NCBI GenBank assembly: GCA_008704415.1
Contig: VXIS01000152.1
Span: 1-64,000, forward strand
Source: Sphaerosporella brunnea
Lineage: Eukaryota > Ascomycota > Pezizomycetes > Pezizales > Pyronemataceae
Reading direction: 5' to 3'
DNA length: 64,000 nucleotides
Made by a program: the position numbers and the translations under genes. A model generated the notes under the pieces. It ran no database searches, was not told where the DNA came from, and worked only from the letters and a program-made list of their open reading frames with translations. Below are positions 24,561-35,553 of the stretch, in pieces (the stretch's first letter is position 1; each line of letters starts with the position of its first letter).

Positions 24561-27500
24561 AGTGGGACTGAAAGCTTGGCGAATTCGAAAAGAGAATTTT
24601 GCTTTGTATGTGTGCTATGGTACCGAATTGGCGGTGTAAGTTTCAACAACTTTATCAGCAGGGTGGAGTACTCTTTGTTCCCGCGAGTCGAGTATATCCT
24701 TGTGAGGATCCGACTTGCCTTGCCAATAATAAAGGGAAGTCATCACCAATAGCCATTCAGAAGGTGACAACGAGTCGGAGAAGGGCAGTCAACTGATTCA
24801 ACCTTTCTTTTTTTAACCAATGCTTGTTAGACGTCTGAGCTCGGCCCGGAACTGATCGAAGCCAGCATAGCATGATCAGATGGACCGTTCTTCGTAGCAG
24901 GGAGTAGAGTAGGTATGCAAGGGGTTCACAGCAGGCCGGCGTTTGTGAAGGACACTTTTCATCGACCGGACAGATAACTAACCCAACCAAATCAATATCG
25001 ATGCACAAGGCACATAAGTACCTGTTCTAGAGCCTCCTCTACAGGATGTGTGATATCTACATAGATAACTCCGATCAAAAGGCGAAATGTCTGTCTTTGT
25101 TTGCGGCTTCAGGTTCATCGGTGTGAAGATAGATGAGATGCTGCGCATTGTTGGCACGAGGGAGGGAGGGAGGGTTTGTCTGTACCTGAACGTCGGGCAA
25201 TATTTCCGGGAATCCCACGCATTGCAATCTTGTGTTCAACAACAGTTCAATTCGAAATTTCGGTCGGTGAATTGATTTGGCATCCGGTTTTCTCTCACTA
25301 GCTCTCGTCTGCGTTCAATCTGCATCGTCGTGGCCAGCTGGCTGTACTTTAGCTTGACAGAATCAGACAGATATGTAGAGTAGGTATCGAGCAGTGTTCT
25401 CAGTAGCCAGTCGAAACAGCCGGGGGGGCTTGGCCGGCCGCTTTAAGCAGCCAGCCCGGCTGCCAGGGCTTTGAGTGATCTCCGGTGAAGACCGGCCACT
25501 GCGAGTGGCCGGGTTCAATCGGCGCCGAGAAACTTCTCAGGGTCTGTAATGTTATAGTAAACTCCTATCTAATGATTCCCTCCTAGTCACCATTTTACAT
25601 GGCGAACACCTTTATGTACGTTTCATTTCATAGCATCATGGTGGTCGTATTTGTCGTCATTGTGGTCTCCGCGTGGGCTGCACCCAAACAGCCAGCCGGG
25701 GCTTTTTGATCAGCCCACATCCGCCCAACGCAGCCGGCCGGGCGGGCTGGCTGTTGATAACACTGGTATCGAGGTAGATAATAAAAAAAACAAGGCCGAT
25801 GATCATCCTCCCCGATCTCAAGCGAGATGTTTCCCGGATTTTGTTTATGACATCTTTTTGAAGAGACTGGGTGGGGTTTGGGGTGTGAATATTGGTGACC
25901 GCATCAAAGTTCTGCAAAAGAAACGTGATTGGTTCAACTATAAGGGTGGCTCCGACTGGCCTATCTTTTTATACAGCGGACGGTTGAATAGACTCTGCAG
26001 TTTAGATCTGGCGCCGATCTACATACATGCGTTCTGGTTCGGCGAACAACACAGAGGAACACGGCTACGGGGAACCTGCGCAAACGAATCATTTTTTCTT
26101 CCATGTAAGTGGGAAGCCAAGTAGCTGGCGGGCTGGCGGCCTTTTCACCTAGACGACGGCCCGAAACGCGGGGGTCCAATAGATTGACAGATCGATCGCC
26201 AGGACCGACAACGAGGCCGCCGGGTTGAAGACTTGAAAGCTCGATCGTGCGCTAACTTACGCCAGGAGCGGTGGCCGACAAACAGATTGCTGCTGCTGCT
26301 GGCAATATGTATGTCTTTGGGTGCAGCGTGTATTCATCCAGTTTGGAAGACGCCCGCATGTGGAGTTCATACCGCAAGTAACTGGATGTGGTAGTTGTCC
26401 CTTCAATAAGTTTTTGGCACGTTAACGTTAGACATCGCAGATTTCGTAAAGAACACCCTTAGCGTTCAGATGGTCACTGCCACTGTCTGTCAAAATACTC
26501 TACTCTGGTGGAATGTTGATTCCTCAATCTGATTGGTCGGATATCAACAACTGAACGTCACGCCTTCTCAAACATCCCGAAAAACAGAGCTCTAGCTCGC
26601 TGCTGATGACGCAGGTAAGAAACACTACTGCACCGGAACAAATCAGCTGCAACCCAGGGAAGCTGTTGCTTCAACTTGACATTCGCCCGAATTTCTCAGC
26701 AGGGACCGCCGCAAAGACTTCACACTACATGGATGCATACACTTTGCTGCTCGAGCCAATACGGAATTATCTTTGAGCAGAATCGAATCTCCTTGCAAAC
26801 GGGATGTTTTTAGTACGCAGCTTGGGAATCGATGCGTACGGAGGTGGATACCCTCTCTGGAGAACCAGGGATGAGCCGCTGAGCCCACGAGTAAGAGTCA
26901 TGAAGTGGGTGTGAGCTGGCAACGAGGCTTTGCCTCGACGGTTCCAGAAAAGAGTGGAAAGAAATCCCTGGCCAGGAGAAGCGCCAGTGCGCGCGCGTCT
27001 GATGTTTTTGTTTTATTTTTGGGTGGCTCTAACAGCTGTCGTCTGTTTCCTCCCTGCGGCCCTGGGCGGCAGAGGAGGGAGAAAAGGCCCTGGCCCGCAA
27101 AATCGAAACGGGCGCCGCCTTGGAAGTTCGCAGCATTCGTATGTACTAGTACTATCCGATCTCCTGCGGAATGCATGGGCAAGACTGCATTTCGTCATAC
27201 CGCCGAATTCGAAATCCCTGCTCCCCACCAACCCCCAACCCCCCCGCCTGCTCCCCACCAACCCCCAACCCCCCCGCCTGCAGAGTTGCATCACAGTTTG
27301 CTTCACCTGTGCCAGAGGACGACAGCACCTCTAACTGTGCTGCGCGCCAGGTGGGAAGCGGAAGGATTTGAAACAGACATTTTTTTAAGCACGGCGTCAA
27401 AAAGCAAGGAAAAGAAGCAATTACGTCGTCGATCTCAACCGCGGCCTTGTTTAGGTCCCGGAGTGCTTCCATCAATATATAAACACGGCGGTAGAGCGAC

Positions 27501-27918
27501 GGGAAGTCATCGCATCGCAACTGCACCGTCCTCTCGCCTGTCTGTACTCATAAATATTGAAAGCCCTCACTCCCAGGCGTTTTTGGCAATTTACCGAACG
27601 CACCACACCAGCCTCTGTCCTGGGCTATCCCACGCATCAAGGTATTGAATGACCAAAGAATCGAGCCACACGTCGATGTGCTCACAGCCCCGCTCCGTCT
27701 GCCTTGATATCTGCGACGGTCCGTGATTCGCATCCTAGTTGCAGACAGCTAACGTTAGTTTGTTATTCCTGCAGCATCGACATCGATCGGTCGCCCTACT
27801 TTCGGTGCCACAAGGCTCCCTCCTCTTATATCAGTTCTTAAGGCCAACTTCTTGCACATAAAAGGCACCCCACCTTCTTCATTGCTTTCAGATCATCATC
27901 CCCACCAAATACGATACT
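24561..27918. other. 3.4 kb gene-free stretch with GC-rich motif repeats and a 30-bp tandem repeat
   Basis: No gene supported. GC-rich CAGCC/GGCTG segments recur at 25420-25480 and 25690-25765. A T-loop-like GGTTCAATC at 25512 has no tRNA fold around it. A perfect two-copy 30-bp tandem repeat occupies 27221-27280. The frames at 25651-26124 and 26905-27648 are open by composition but match nothing and have biased Pro/Arg content. Confidence 0.4.
27221..27280. repeat. 30-bp perfect tandem repeat, two copies
   Basis: 27221-27250 and 27251-27280 are identical C-rich units starting CTCCCCACCAACCCCCAACC. Adjacent sequence does not extend the array. Confidence 0.9.
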
Positions 27919-29055
27919 ATGTCAAGATACCACGACCGCCACGCTTCCGTTGAATACGTCGAGAGACCCGTGTCTCCCGAATATGGCTTTTCAGATCCCC
28001 GCGTTGATCCTCGTAGCTTGGTCGGCCTTGGGGCTGGCTACAACGACTACGGTCGAGATGCTTCTCGCACTTCTTTGACACTCGTCCGTCCCGCTCACCA
28101 TCACCACGAGAGGGAACGCTCTCCAACCGTGGCCAGCACGGTAATTCAAGAGCCCGTGATTGAGCACGAGCATCATCATGTCCACCACCATATCGACCAT
28201 GGTACACATCCCTCGGCGATGAAAATCATGTTCATGGGCTAACGTAAAAAACTTCAGGCGATATTTCCGCACAACAACTTTTCCTGGACCGTGCCACGCG
28301 TCGACCTCGCCAGCTGGCCCGGGAATATTCCTATGATGATCTCGATGTCCGTGAACGCCGCTACGCCAACGGCAACGCTGTGACCTCCATCTCCGTCGAC
28401 CACGTTGATCGGCAGTCTCAAGGTCGTCGCCACCGTCACCGTCACCGCCACAGGAGCCGCAACGGCGAGGTCGAGCAGGTCACTCGTTACGCCCGCTCCG
28501 ATGTCGACCTCCGCTATGAGCGTGAAGATGATGAACTGACCATCATCGATGTGCCCAACGGCACCAGGCGTTTGTACGTGAACATCGAAAAGGGACAGTC
28601 GCGGCCCGCCCACGAGAGCGTCGATTGGCGAAGGGAGCGTGGTATCCGCAGATCTCGTGGCCTGGGCAATGAGCTGTGGACCGAGATTACCAAGGATTTG
28701 ATTACTCGGGAGGCTATCGAGGAATGCGGCTACCCATTCGAGGAAACCGACTTCTTTTACTACATCTTCGAGTATCTGGATCGGGAACAAATCCATGAGT
28801 TGCGCGAGTTGACAGATGAAATACGACGTGGTAGGTTCCTTCTGCCAACAATGTCAGGGCGATTTTCTAACTAGTGGATTCACAGAGCGTGCCCTTGACC
28901 TCGAATATCGGTCTATCTCTGGCGGCTCCCAATACGGAGGCTACGAGCACCACTCCCGCCAGGTGCACCCTCAGCCCGTTGTTGATGACAACCGCACCGA
29001 AATCATCATCGAGCACAGCCACAATGGAAACGCCCGGCGGCGCTACTACCATTAA
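27919..29055 (+). CDS. DUF8035-type protein of unknown function
   Basis: Exons 27919-28201, 28258-28830 and 28886-29055 join in phase, 341 residues. The N-terminus (MSRYHDRHASVEYVERPVSP) is typical of a family of fungal proteins rich in Arg, Tyr and His. A His-rich stretch (EHEHHHVHHHIDH) precedes intron 1. The region is basic (RHRHRHRHR) near the middle. The conserved fungal domain lies at about residues 235-285, with LWTEITKDLITREAIEECGY and then FEETDFFYYIFEYLDRE. The C-terminus is Tyr/His-rich. No membrane segments or enzyme motifs are seen. The function is not known; the domain name is recalled from family resemblance. Confidence 0.82.
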
Positions 29056-30498
29056 ATGCGCGAGCTGTAAGTAGAGTAGCAGGCTTGCTTTCGGCATATT
29101 GTTACGAGTTGAAAAATCTCACCGTGCGACGTTTATGATCACGACTTTATGATGCATTTTGAAGACTTGAATCTTCCCCATGCTTTCCGGATCCTTTCTT
29201 TTTATTTCTTTTGCAAGTAAAGATTGTTTTGTTTTCCATAGCTATCATAAGGATGTAAAGGCGTTGGTGGAAGGGGAAGTATTATGTTATCATGTACTCT
29301 TATGCTGGTTTTGGGTCATGTGCTTTTTTTCTTTTTTTCTTTCTTTTTTCTCGCTGGAAGTTTCTTTCAAAAGCTGCTGTAATTATCATCTTAATCGCAG
29401 TTTTTTTGAGATTACTCTCGAATGTATCACATGACCAACTGATCATGAACGGTTGCATGGTACTAGGGTACAAGGGTAATTCGGGTGCCGTTACACACAT
29501 GCAAAGAGCACCCGACTTCTTTCCTCCATACAACCAAACAATGCCAAGACCTTTGTCGTTCACGAAGAAGTCAGTATTTTTTCTTCAAAACACTCAAAAA
29601 GGCTCTAGGGAGGCCTACAATGCCACCCCAACTTCACAAAGTTCTAGCAGCAATCGTAGTGGCGTTGCCAGTTGCTGTTTGTTCGGGGAGCACCCGACTT
29701 AACGCTGTACCCGAGTACATAGAGACGGCATTTTTAGTCCACGAGGTTGTTCTAATTATCCGCTGTGCTTACGACGGGGAGTAGTGAATATGGTCATACG
29801 CCAGAGTTGAATGATCATGAGCCCTGTGTAGAGTATATGGGAATTTCGTATCAGGCGATCGCCAAATTTCTCATCGCCGAGATAAACAGAATAATATTGG
29901 ATTCGTGGGCAGATTCTCTCACAGGAAAGCACTCGCTGGGGAAAAGCAGGGTTTAGCACTGAGACGCTGATCCATGAGTTGTCCGTTTGTTGTTCCAACT
30001 TCCAAGTTTCTGATCTAACACATGGTCGCGGCTGCCAAGTCCTACTAGCAGCAGATCGACATCGTTTACTCGCGCGGCCGAGCGCCAAGCTCACAAAATT
30101 CTGATTGGCTGCAGCAATGCAAAAAGCAGCGCAGAAGAATAAATTCATTATTAAGCCATTGGAATTATTTTTGGCTGCGTAACCACAGGCTGACTGTTTC
30201 GCGCAAGCGCACTCCCGCCGCGCTACATGGGCCCGCATGGCCGCACAATAATATTCACAACCACCCTTCTGCCGCACTCCCTCCCGACTCTGTTTCTAGT
30301 TACAATGCAACGAAGCATTCCCATCACGGAATCATTATTTTGTTTCGCTTCGTTGCTTGTGACGTTGCTGCAGCCAATCAGAATTTTGTGAGCTTGGCGC
30401 TCGGACGGAGATATCTAACTAGCAACATCCCGTTCGTGCCTTCCTCGCTTCCTCCATCAGAGTCCATCTACGTACTCTGCAGTCTTCACCACAACGCA
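29056..30498. other. spacer with an inverted-repeat element in the 5-phosphatase promoter
   Basis: No gene supported outside the inverted repeat (30078-30404), which is annotated separately. 29180-29410 is T-rich, likely the 3' end of the DUF8035 gene. The remainder shows only short frames. Confidence 0.4.
30078..30404. repeat. MITE-like element with 40-bp perfect inverted repeats
   Basis: 30078-30117 and 30365-30404 are perfect reverse complements over 40 bp (core CACAAAATTCTGATTGGCTG), separated by 247 bp. Inside, GCAACGAAGC near 30306-30316 pairs with GCTTCGTTGC near 30347-30356, so the right half carries its own hairpin. The element ends 94 bp before the ATG of the 5-phosphatase. It has no coding content and no clear target-site duplication. 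Confidence 0.8.
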
Positions 30499-31629
30499 AT
30501 GCATTCCCGCTCACCCCAGCAACAACAACTAATACTCTACCTCCTGACGCTGAACTGTGCACGCCTGCCGCAGCCGCCAGAGCAGCTATCGCAGGCGCTG
30601 TCACCGACGCTTCCGGCAACTCCACCAAACCTGCTTGTCCTCTCGCTCCAGGAACTGGCGCCCATCGCCGAAAGCTTCCTCGGGGGGACACACATAACAC
30701 CCTACATCGCGTCGATAACGGATGCGGTGCACGCGGCCACCGCGGCTGCCTATGATATCCGATACGAGCTTCTGGGCTTCCACAACATCGGCCTGACGGC
30801 CGTTATGGTGTTTGTGCACCCGCTGTCGGCGGAGGATGTGTGCGGCCTGCAATGGGCGGGCGTGGGTCTCGGTGTAGCGGCCATGGGCAACAAAGGCGCG
30901 GTAGCGGTGCGGCTGCGGCTCGCCGGCATCCCCATCACCGCCGTCGCCGCGCACCTGGCGCCAGATGAGTTCCGGGTCGAGCGCCGCGATAAGGACTGGG
31001 AGATGCTGGTGCGCGGGCTCGTGTTCGATGACGGCACGCAGATATATCCCTCCACCAAACAGGGACATTTGTTTCTCTTTGGCGACCTGAACTATCGCAC
31101 CGCCGACTCCAGGCCCGAGGCCGGCACAGTTTTCCCGGCCCCGGACGCGCCGATGGAAGCGTGGAGGGAGAGGCTTGATGGGGATCAGTTGCAGCGGAGA
31201 AGACAGGCGGGAATGACCTTCCATGCACTTGATGAGGCCCCAATCACTTTTCCTCCGACTTATAAGTATCGTGTCGATGCAGAGAATGGGTTTGAGGTGA
31301 AAAGATGGCCGAGCTGGACCGATAGAGTGCTGTTCTTGCCGTCCCCGGCGTTGAAGGTCGAAAGGTACGATAGCATACCGTCATATAGAGGCAGTGATCA
31401 TAAGCCGGTATTTGCGCTTTTCAGAATCCGCTGTGATGGTGCGGAGGAAGATGGGGGCGCGGTGGTAAGGCCGTCGTGGGAGATCTCGGAAGGTTGGAAG
31501 GCCCGACATGATCTGGCTAGGAATGGCGAGTTCTGGCTAGGCGCGACGACTATGGCGTTGAAGAACTCGGGGTGGTTCCCGCTGGTGCTTGTGGTGGTTT
31601 TTGTGGGGTACTATGCTTGGTGGAGGTGA
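30499..31629 (+). CDS. inositol polyphosphate 5-phosphatase, tail-anchored
   Basis: Removes the 5-phosphate from phosphoinositides or soluble inositol phosphates. A single exon of 376 residues runs from ATG 30499 (MHSRSPQQQQLILYLLTLNC). The open frame continues upstream into the inverted repeat, which is not counted as coding. Family signatures are in order: TLNCARLPQ at the N-terminus, LQELAPIAESF, NKGAVAVRLRL, FLFGDLNYR (about residue 193), PSWTDRVLF (about 270) and SYRGSDHKPVFALF (about 296). The magnesium and catalytic residues of the family are therefore present. The last 20 residues, FPLVLVVVFVGYYAWWR, form a hydrophobic C-terminal anchor, suggesting an ER or other endomembrane location. 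It lacks the Sac1 domain of Inp51-53. Confidence 0.93.
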   Translation: MHSRSPQQQQLILYLLTLNCARLPQPPEQLSQALSPTLPATPPNLLVLSLQELAPIAESFLGGTHITPYIASITDAVHAATAAAYDIRYELLGFHNIGLTAVMVFVHPLSAEDVCGLQWAGVGLGVAAMGNKGAVAVRLRLAGIPITAVAAHLAPDEFRVERRDKDWEMLVRGLVFDDGTQIYPSTKQGHLFLFGDLNYRTADSRPEAGTVFPAPDAPMEAWRERLDGDQLQRRRQAGMTFHALDEAPITFPPTYKYRVDAENGFEVKRWPSWTDRVLFLPSPALKVERYDSIPSYRGSDHKPVFALFRIRCDGAEEDGGAVVRPSWEISEGWKARHDLARNGEFWLGATTMALKNSGWFPLVLVVVFVGYYAWWR

Positions 31630-34543
31630 ACTTTTGGAACGGTGGAGGGTATACACAGCGCTGCATATACCCGTTTACTAACGAATGAATGAATGAATTG
31701 AATAAAGCATACTCAATCCGGCGACAGAACTACAGAGTGATGACCCGTGAACCTGCAGAAAGTGCGCAATCCCACTGCTGCGCGTGCAATATGCAAACGA
31801 AAACGACCCCGCATCGAGCTCGGTGCAGCTTACTACGCAGCCTAGGCAACAGCGGTCGGAGCGGCGGCGGTGGTGTACTCTAGAGTAGAATAAACAAGGC
31901 TCGGAAGGCAACGAGTCGGAAGCGGCCACGAGCATCTCAAGGGCTTGTCAATGGCGTTGCAGTCCGGCCGGGTGATGGGTTGTGATTCTCACTGCCCCCC
32001 CCCCCCCTCCAACCCCCACAAGCGGGCTCCGGGGTTTGGGATATTGTGGTTGTCACGAGACCGTGGGTCTGCAGGCAGATGCATTGATTCCTGCTTTCCT
32101 GCCAGTTCTAACAACGAAGGATGCGGGATGGTGCGGGGAAACATTCGCTCAGCTACATACAAAGGAATTTAATGGAGGTAGCGCAGGCATTAGGATTGGC
32201 TGGAATCGACAGCAGTTTCGCATACATCAGGTATGGATTTTGTTTGTTTTTGAGCGGGGTGATCTCGTTTTTGTTTCGTTTTTTTTTTTTTTTTTTTTTT
32301 TTTTCGGCTGAGAGGTCTATGGCTGTTAATATTCCCTCACAGGATGTACTTAGCAGAGTAGAATATACGGCGGGGATGATTAAGGTTTGAAACGACACAT
32401 CACAACGTAGAGTATTGGATCTGGTTCATCTGATTTGGTGGCGAAGGATGCATGGCTGACAGAGCGACCTATCGATAGGAAGGCGTGTCTGTTTGTTTTT
32501 GTTTTTTTTTTGTTTTTTTGTTTCTTGTATGATCTGATCTGAGCCGTCAATTCAATTGGGCAAATCGGCGAAATTCAATCGCAACATCAGGCGTCTGGCC
32601 CGTCGTTCAGGCATGCGCAGCGGCTAAGGAAGCAAATGTTGCGCCGCGACGAAAAAATATGAGCTGGGTGTTATGACAATCTCATCGCCGCTACAGACAT
32701 GCGTTTCCGGCGCGGATGGCTTGTTCGCAATGTTGCCGCAGGGGCCGCGGTCTGTAGGGATGGCGTTGATGGTTATCGCCTGTGCGGAGTTGGGTTACGA
32801 AATGTTGCATACGATTTAGAGTTTGCAAATGAATCGAGCAGCCTGCTCATGCCGGCTTTGGAGAGATATCAGAAAATTCGCAAATTCAGGCTCACGTGTG
32901 CAGATATCTATCTTGGACTATCTATTCGTTCTTACCCCGCAAAAGCTGGGGCCATCATCGGCTTGCTTGCTTTGTTTGTCAGCGTTCCTTTTTTTGTTGC
33001 TTCCATTCGCTGCACGGAACTGAACTGCCGACACCAGAGTCAACGATCGCCGCCATGACGGTCTTTGGGATCTGTGGGTTGTGGTTTGTGAATCACTCAT
33101 AGGCTTGCGTCTCAGTCTCCAGGAAGGGCCGAAAGGCCAGGACAGGCCGCGGGAGGCATTTCATCCACCGATCGACCAAAGATGAAGAGTAGGTAGGAAC
33201 CGCGTACCGCGCCGGTGGGAGGTAGTCGTTTTCTTTTTTTTTATCCCGCCCGGCGTGGCAGGTCCAGCCGTCGTGGTGGCCAAATCCCAGCTTCGAATTC
33301 TGCACGGAGAGCCGTGAGTTGATGCAGGTAAACGCGAGAAGATCTCTCATGAGTGGATGGGACCACACCACCACTCGCCGATGTGCCAGCTGTTCGAATC
33401 ATCGCTGCTTTTTTGCGCCAAGCAGCGTTGATTGAACGATAGGCTTTTCGGGGGGGGGGGGGGGGCAAACTGGCAGCGGGATTTGACGTTCCAGCTGGTT
33501 TGCGCGGCGCTGCAGGAGATTATATCTCCATTCGACGTGATGCCGCAGCCGTAACTTAGGGTCGGGATGGGTTCGCAAATTGCGGCAAGAAGTGGTGTTC
33601 TCGTCGGCAGCAGGCCAATCGCTGCTGACCAGTACTGCCCATGTGCAGGAGAGACATTCTGGTAGTGTAGGCACCTCCACTGTCTGTGACTGCGATTTCG
33701 AGATGGTACGCGATGACGGAAGACACAGCAGCTGAACTGACGGTGCATCTGGACGCAAAAGAAGTTTTTTCTGCCGGTGTCCGCCTCTCGCCGGCCGCGA
33801 GGCTTGTTTGTTTGTTTATTTGTTTATTTGTTTATTTATTTGTGTATTTATTTATTTAATCAATTGCCCACCGTTCGATGAGGAGCGATGCGGATGTGAT
33901 GGGGCGGGCCTTCTCATGTATGTGCGACATGGTACAGCTGGTTGCAAGCATGGAGCAGGGGTTGTCTTGTCGCTGCAGAAGCGGCGGCGGTGGTGGTGGT
34001 GGTGGTGCAGCAGGGAAGAGGAGAGAGAGGTGTGAGGGGAGGGGGATGCGATATTTGAAGTCCCCCCCTCCGCCTCCCCGATCCTCTCCTCCCACTTCTT
34101 CCTCCTGGCTTGATATATCCCCTTTCTTCTGCTGCTTTTGCATCTGGCTGTTGTGATCGCCCCCTCCCTCTCGAAAGCCTCCACTCTGTTGCCGCGTGTC
34201 AGGAAAAAAAAAAAAAAAAAAACAAAAGGCTTCTGCCTGTCCGCCGCTTCCGCTTTCTTTCGCCTCGAATAAAGCGACGGTTCTTCAGCCAACCTTCTCT
34301 CCGAATAGCATCCGGATCTCTGGAGTACCTCTCCTGCCCCGCCTCTGTTTGCGCCAGGCCGTTGCCCGTAGGGATCGATTTGTTTCGCTTTGTCCTGCCC
34401 CGCCCCCGAACATCCTGGGCAACTCGGCTCTCATTGACACCTCTCTCGACCCGCATTTCTTTCTCGAGCATCCGGAGTCCATTGCTTTTTACTGCGGAAC
34501 CTGCGCATTGCAAAATAGACATCCTCTTTGAGCCCATCGCACC
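31630..34543. other. 2.9 kb spacer with homopolymer tracts
   Basis: No gene supported. It contains C runs (31998-32008), a T run (32279-32304), a G run (about 33450-33464), TTTGTTTATTTG repeats (33805-33858) and an A run (34203-34220). The sequence before 34544 is rich in CCTCT and reads as the promoter and leader of the next gene. Confidence 0.45.
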
Positions 34544-35553
34544 ATGGCAGGCAGCTACGGTTACCATCAGCAGCACATAGATCGCTATGAGCAAGATCGT
34601 TACCATGCTGAGCAACCCCTCGAGTACTTCCTCGACGGCGAAGGTATTGAGCATCATGTGATACAGTCCGACTTGCCACGCTACTTGGGGAGCGATGCTG
34701 TGATGAGGCGTGGTAAAGATCCGGTAGGCTTGCGTTTCATGGCTGTGGAAGTCGCTTGCATCCTAATATATCGTGTCGGTAGGTTACCGGTCGTCGGGGA
34801 TATCTGTACAGCGCATATCGGCCTCTTACAACCGTATGTTCTCGCACTAGATACTCGGATATTCTCCGCATTCTGACCGATTTGTGCGCGCTTTACCAGA
34901 ACATGATAAGATCCCTAAAAGCAGACACCGCGAAGTGGCTGGCGGAGAAGAAAGAGTTACGGCACCTCCAGCGTCCGGAACCTGGTACGTATGCGCCTTC
35001 TCATTCTCCCTACTCTTCATCCACTTCCCTTGGAGTGGAAGAACAGACAAGGGTTCGGTCGCTCAATGCAGATGGGAGGTGGCCAGACTACTACCACTCG
35101 CGAACGCACAGAGAGAGCCGTGCTACACTAGAGCCCTCCGAACTGGACTCCTCGTTTGATCCATCGCCGCCCGCGGTGCCTCCAGTTCCGGTTACGGCTC
35201 GCCAGCCCCCTGCTCACTACGATTATTCTGCCCCACGGCCCAGCCATGAGCAACCCCAATCTTCCTCGTCATATGTTTATGACACATCGGAATATGGACA
35301 GCCGCAAGTATATCAGCCCAATGGGAGACGCCCACCCCAGGAGAACGCGGCTCCCCGATACCCCTCAGGAGGGTATCCGAATCAGCCGTATGGAGTCCAT
35401 GGCTATGCCTCAGGAGAGCCTCCACTCGACCCACCACCACAACAACCACAGGCTGTTCCTCCGCCGACGCCAATTTACAATCAGGCAACACAACGATGGG
35501 AATACCCGCCACAGGCGCATCCTTATGCTACCTACGGTCGAAGAGGAGACTAA
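34544..35553 (+). CDS. RfeG-like protein (putative fungal transcription regulator)
   Basis: Exons 34544-34723, 34783-34833 and 34900-35553 join in phase, 294 residues. Splicing at GTAGGC...TAG and GTATGT...CCAG gives a continuous conserved block: LEYFLDGEGIEHHVIQSDLP, RYLGSDAVMRRGKDPVTGRR, GYLYSAYRPLTTNMIRSLKA, DTAKW. Exon 2 is only 51 nt, but without it the block is broken. This arrangement (EGI...VIQ...RYLG...AYRPLTT.MI..LKAD...W) matches what I recall of the fungal RfeG group. The second half is disordered, rich in Pro, Tyr and Gln. No DNA-binding domain of a known class is visible, so a direct transcription role is uncertain. Confidence 0.68.

Noticed and set aside
25480..25530. tRNA-like T-loop (GGTTCAATC)
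   Set aside because: No matching acceptor, D or anticodon stems could be folded around it.
25651..26124. 157-codon + strand frame
   Set aside because: Composition-driven, crosses a GC-rich repeat, no domain.
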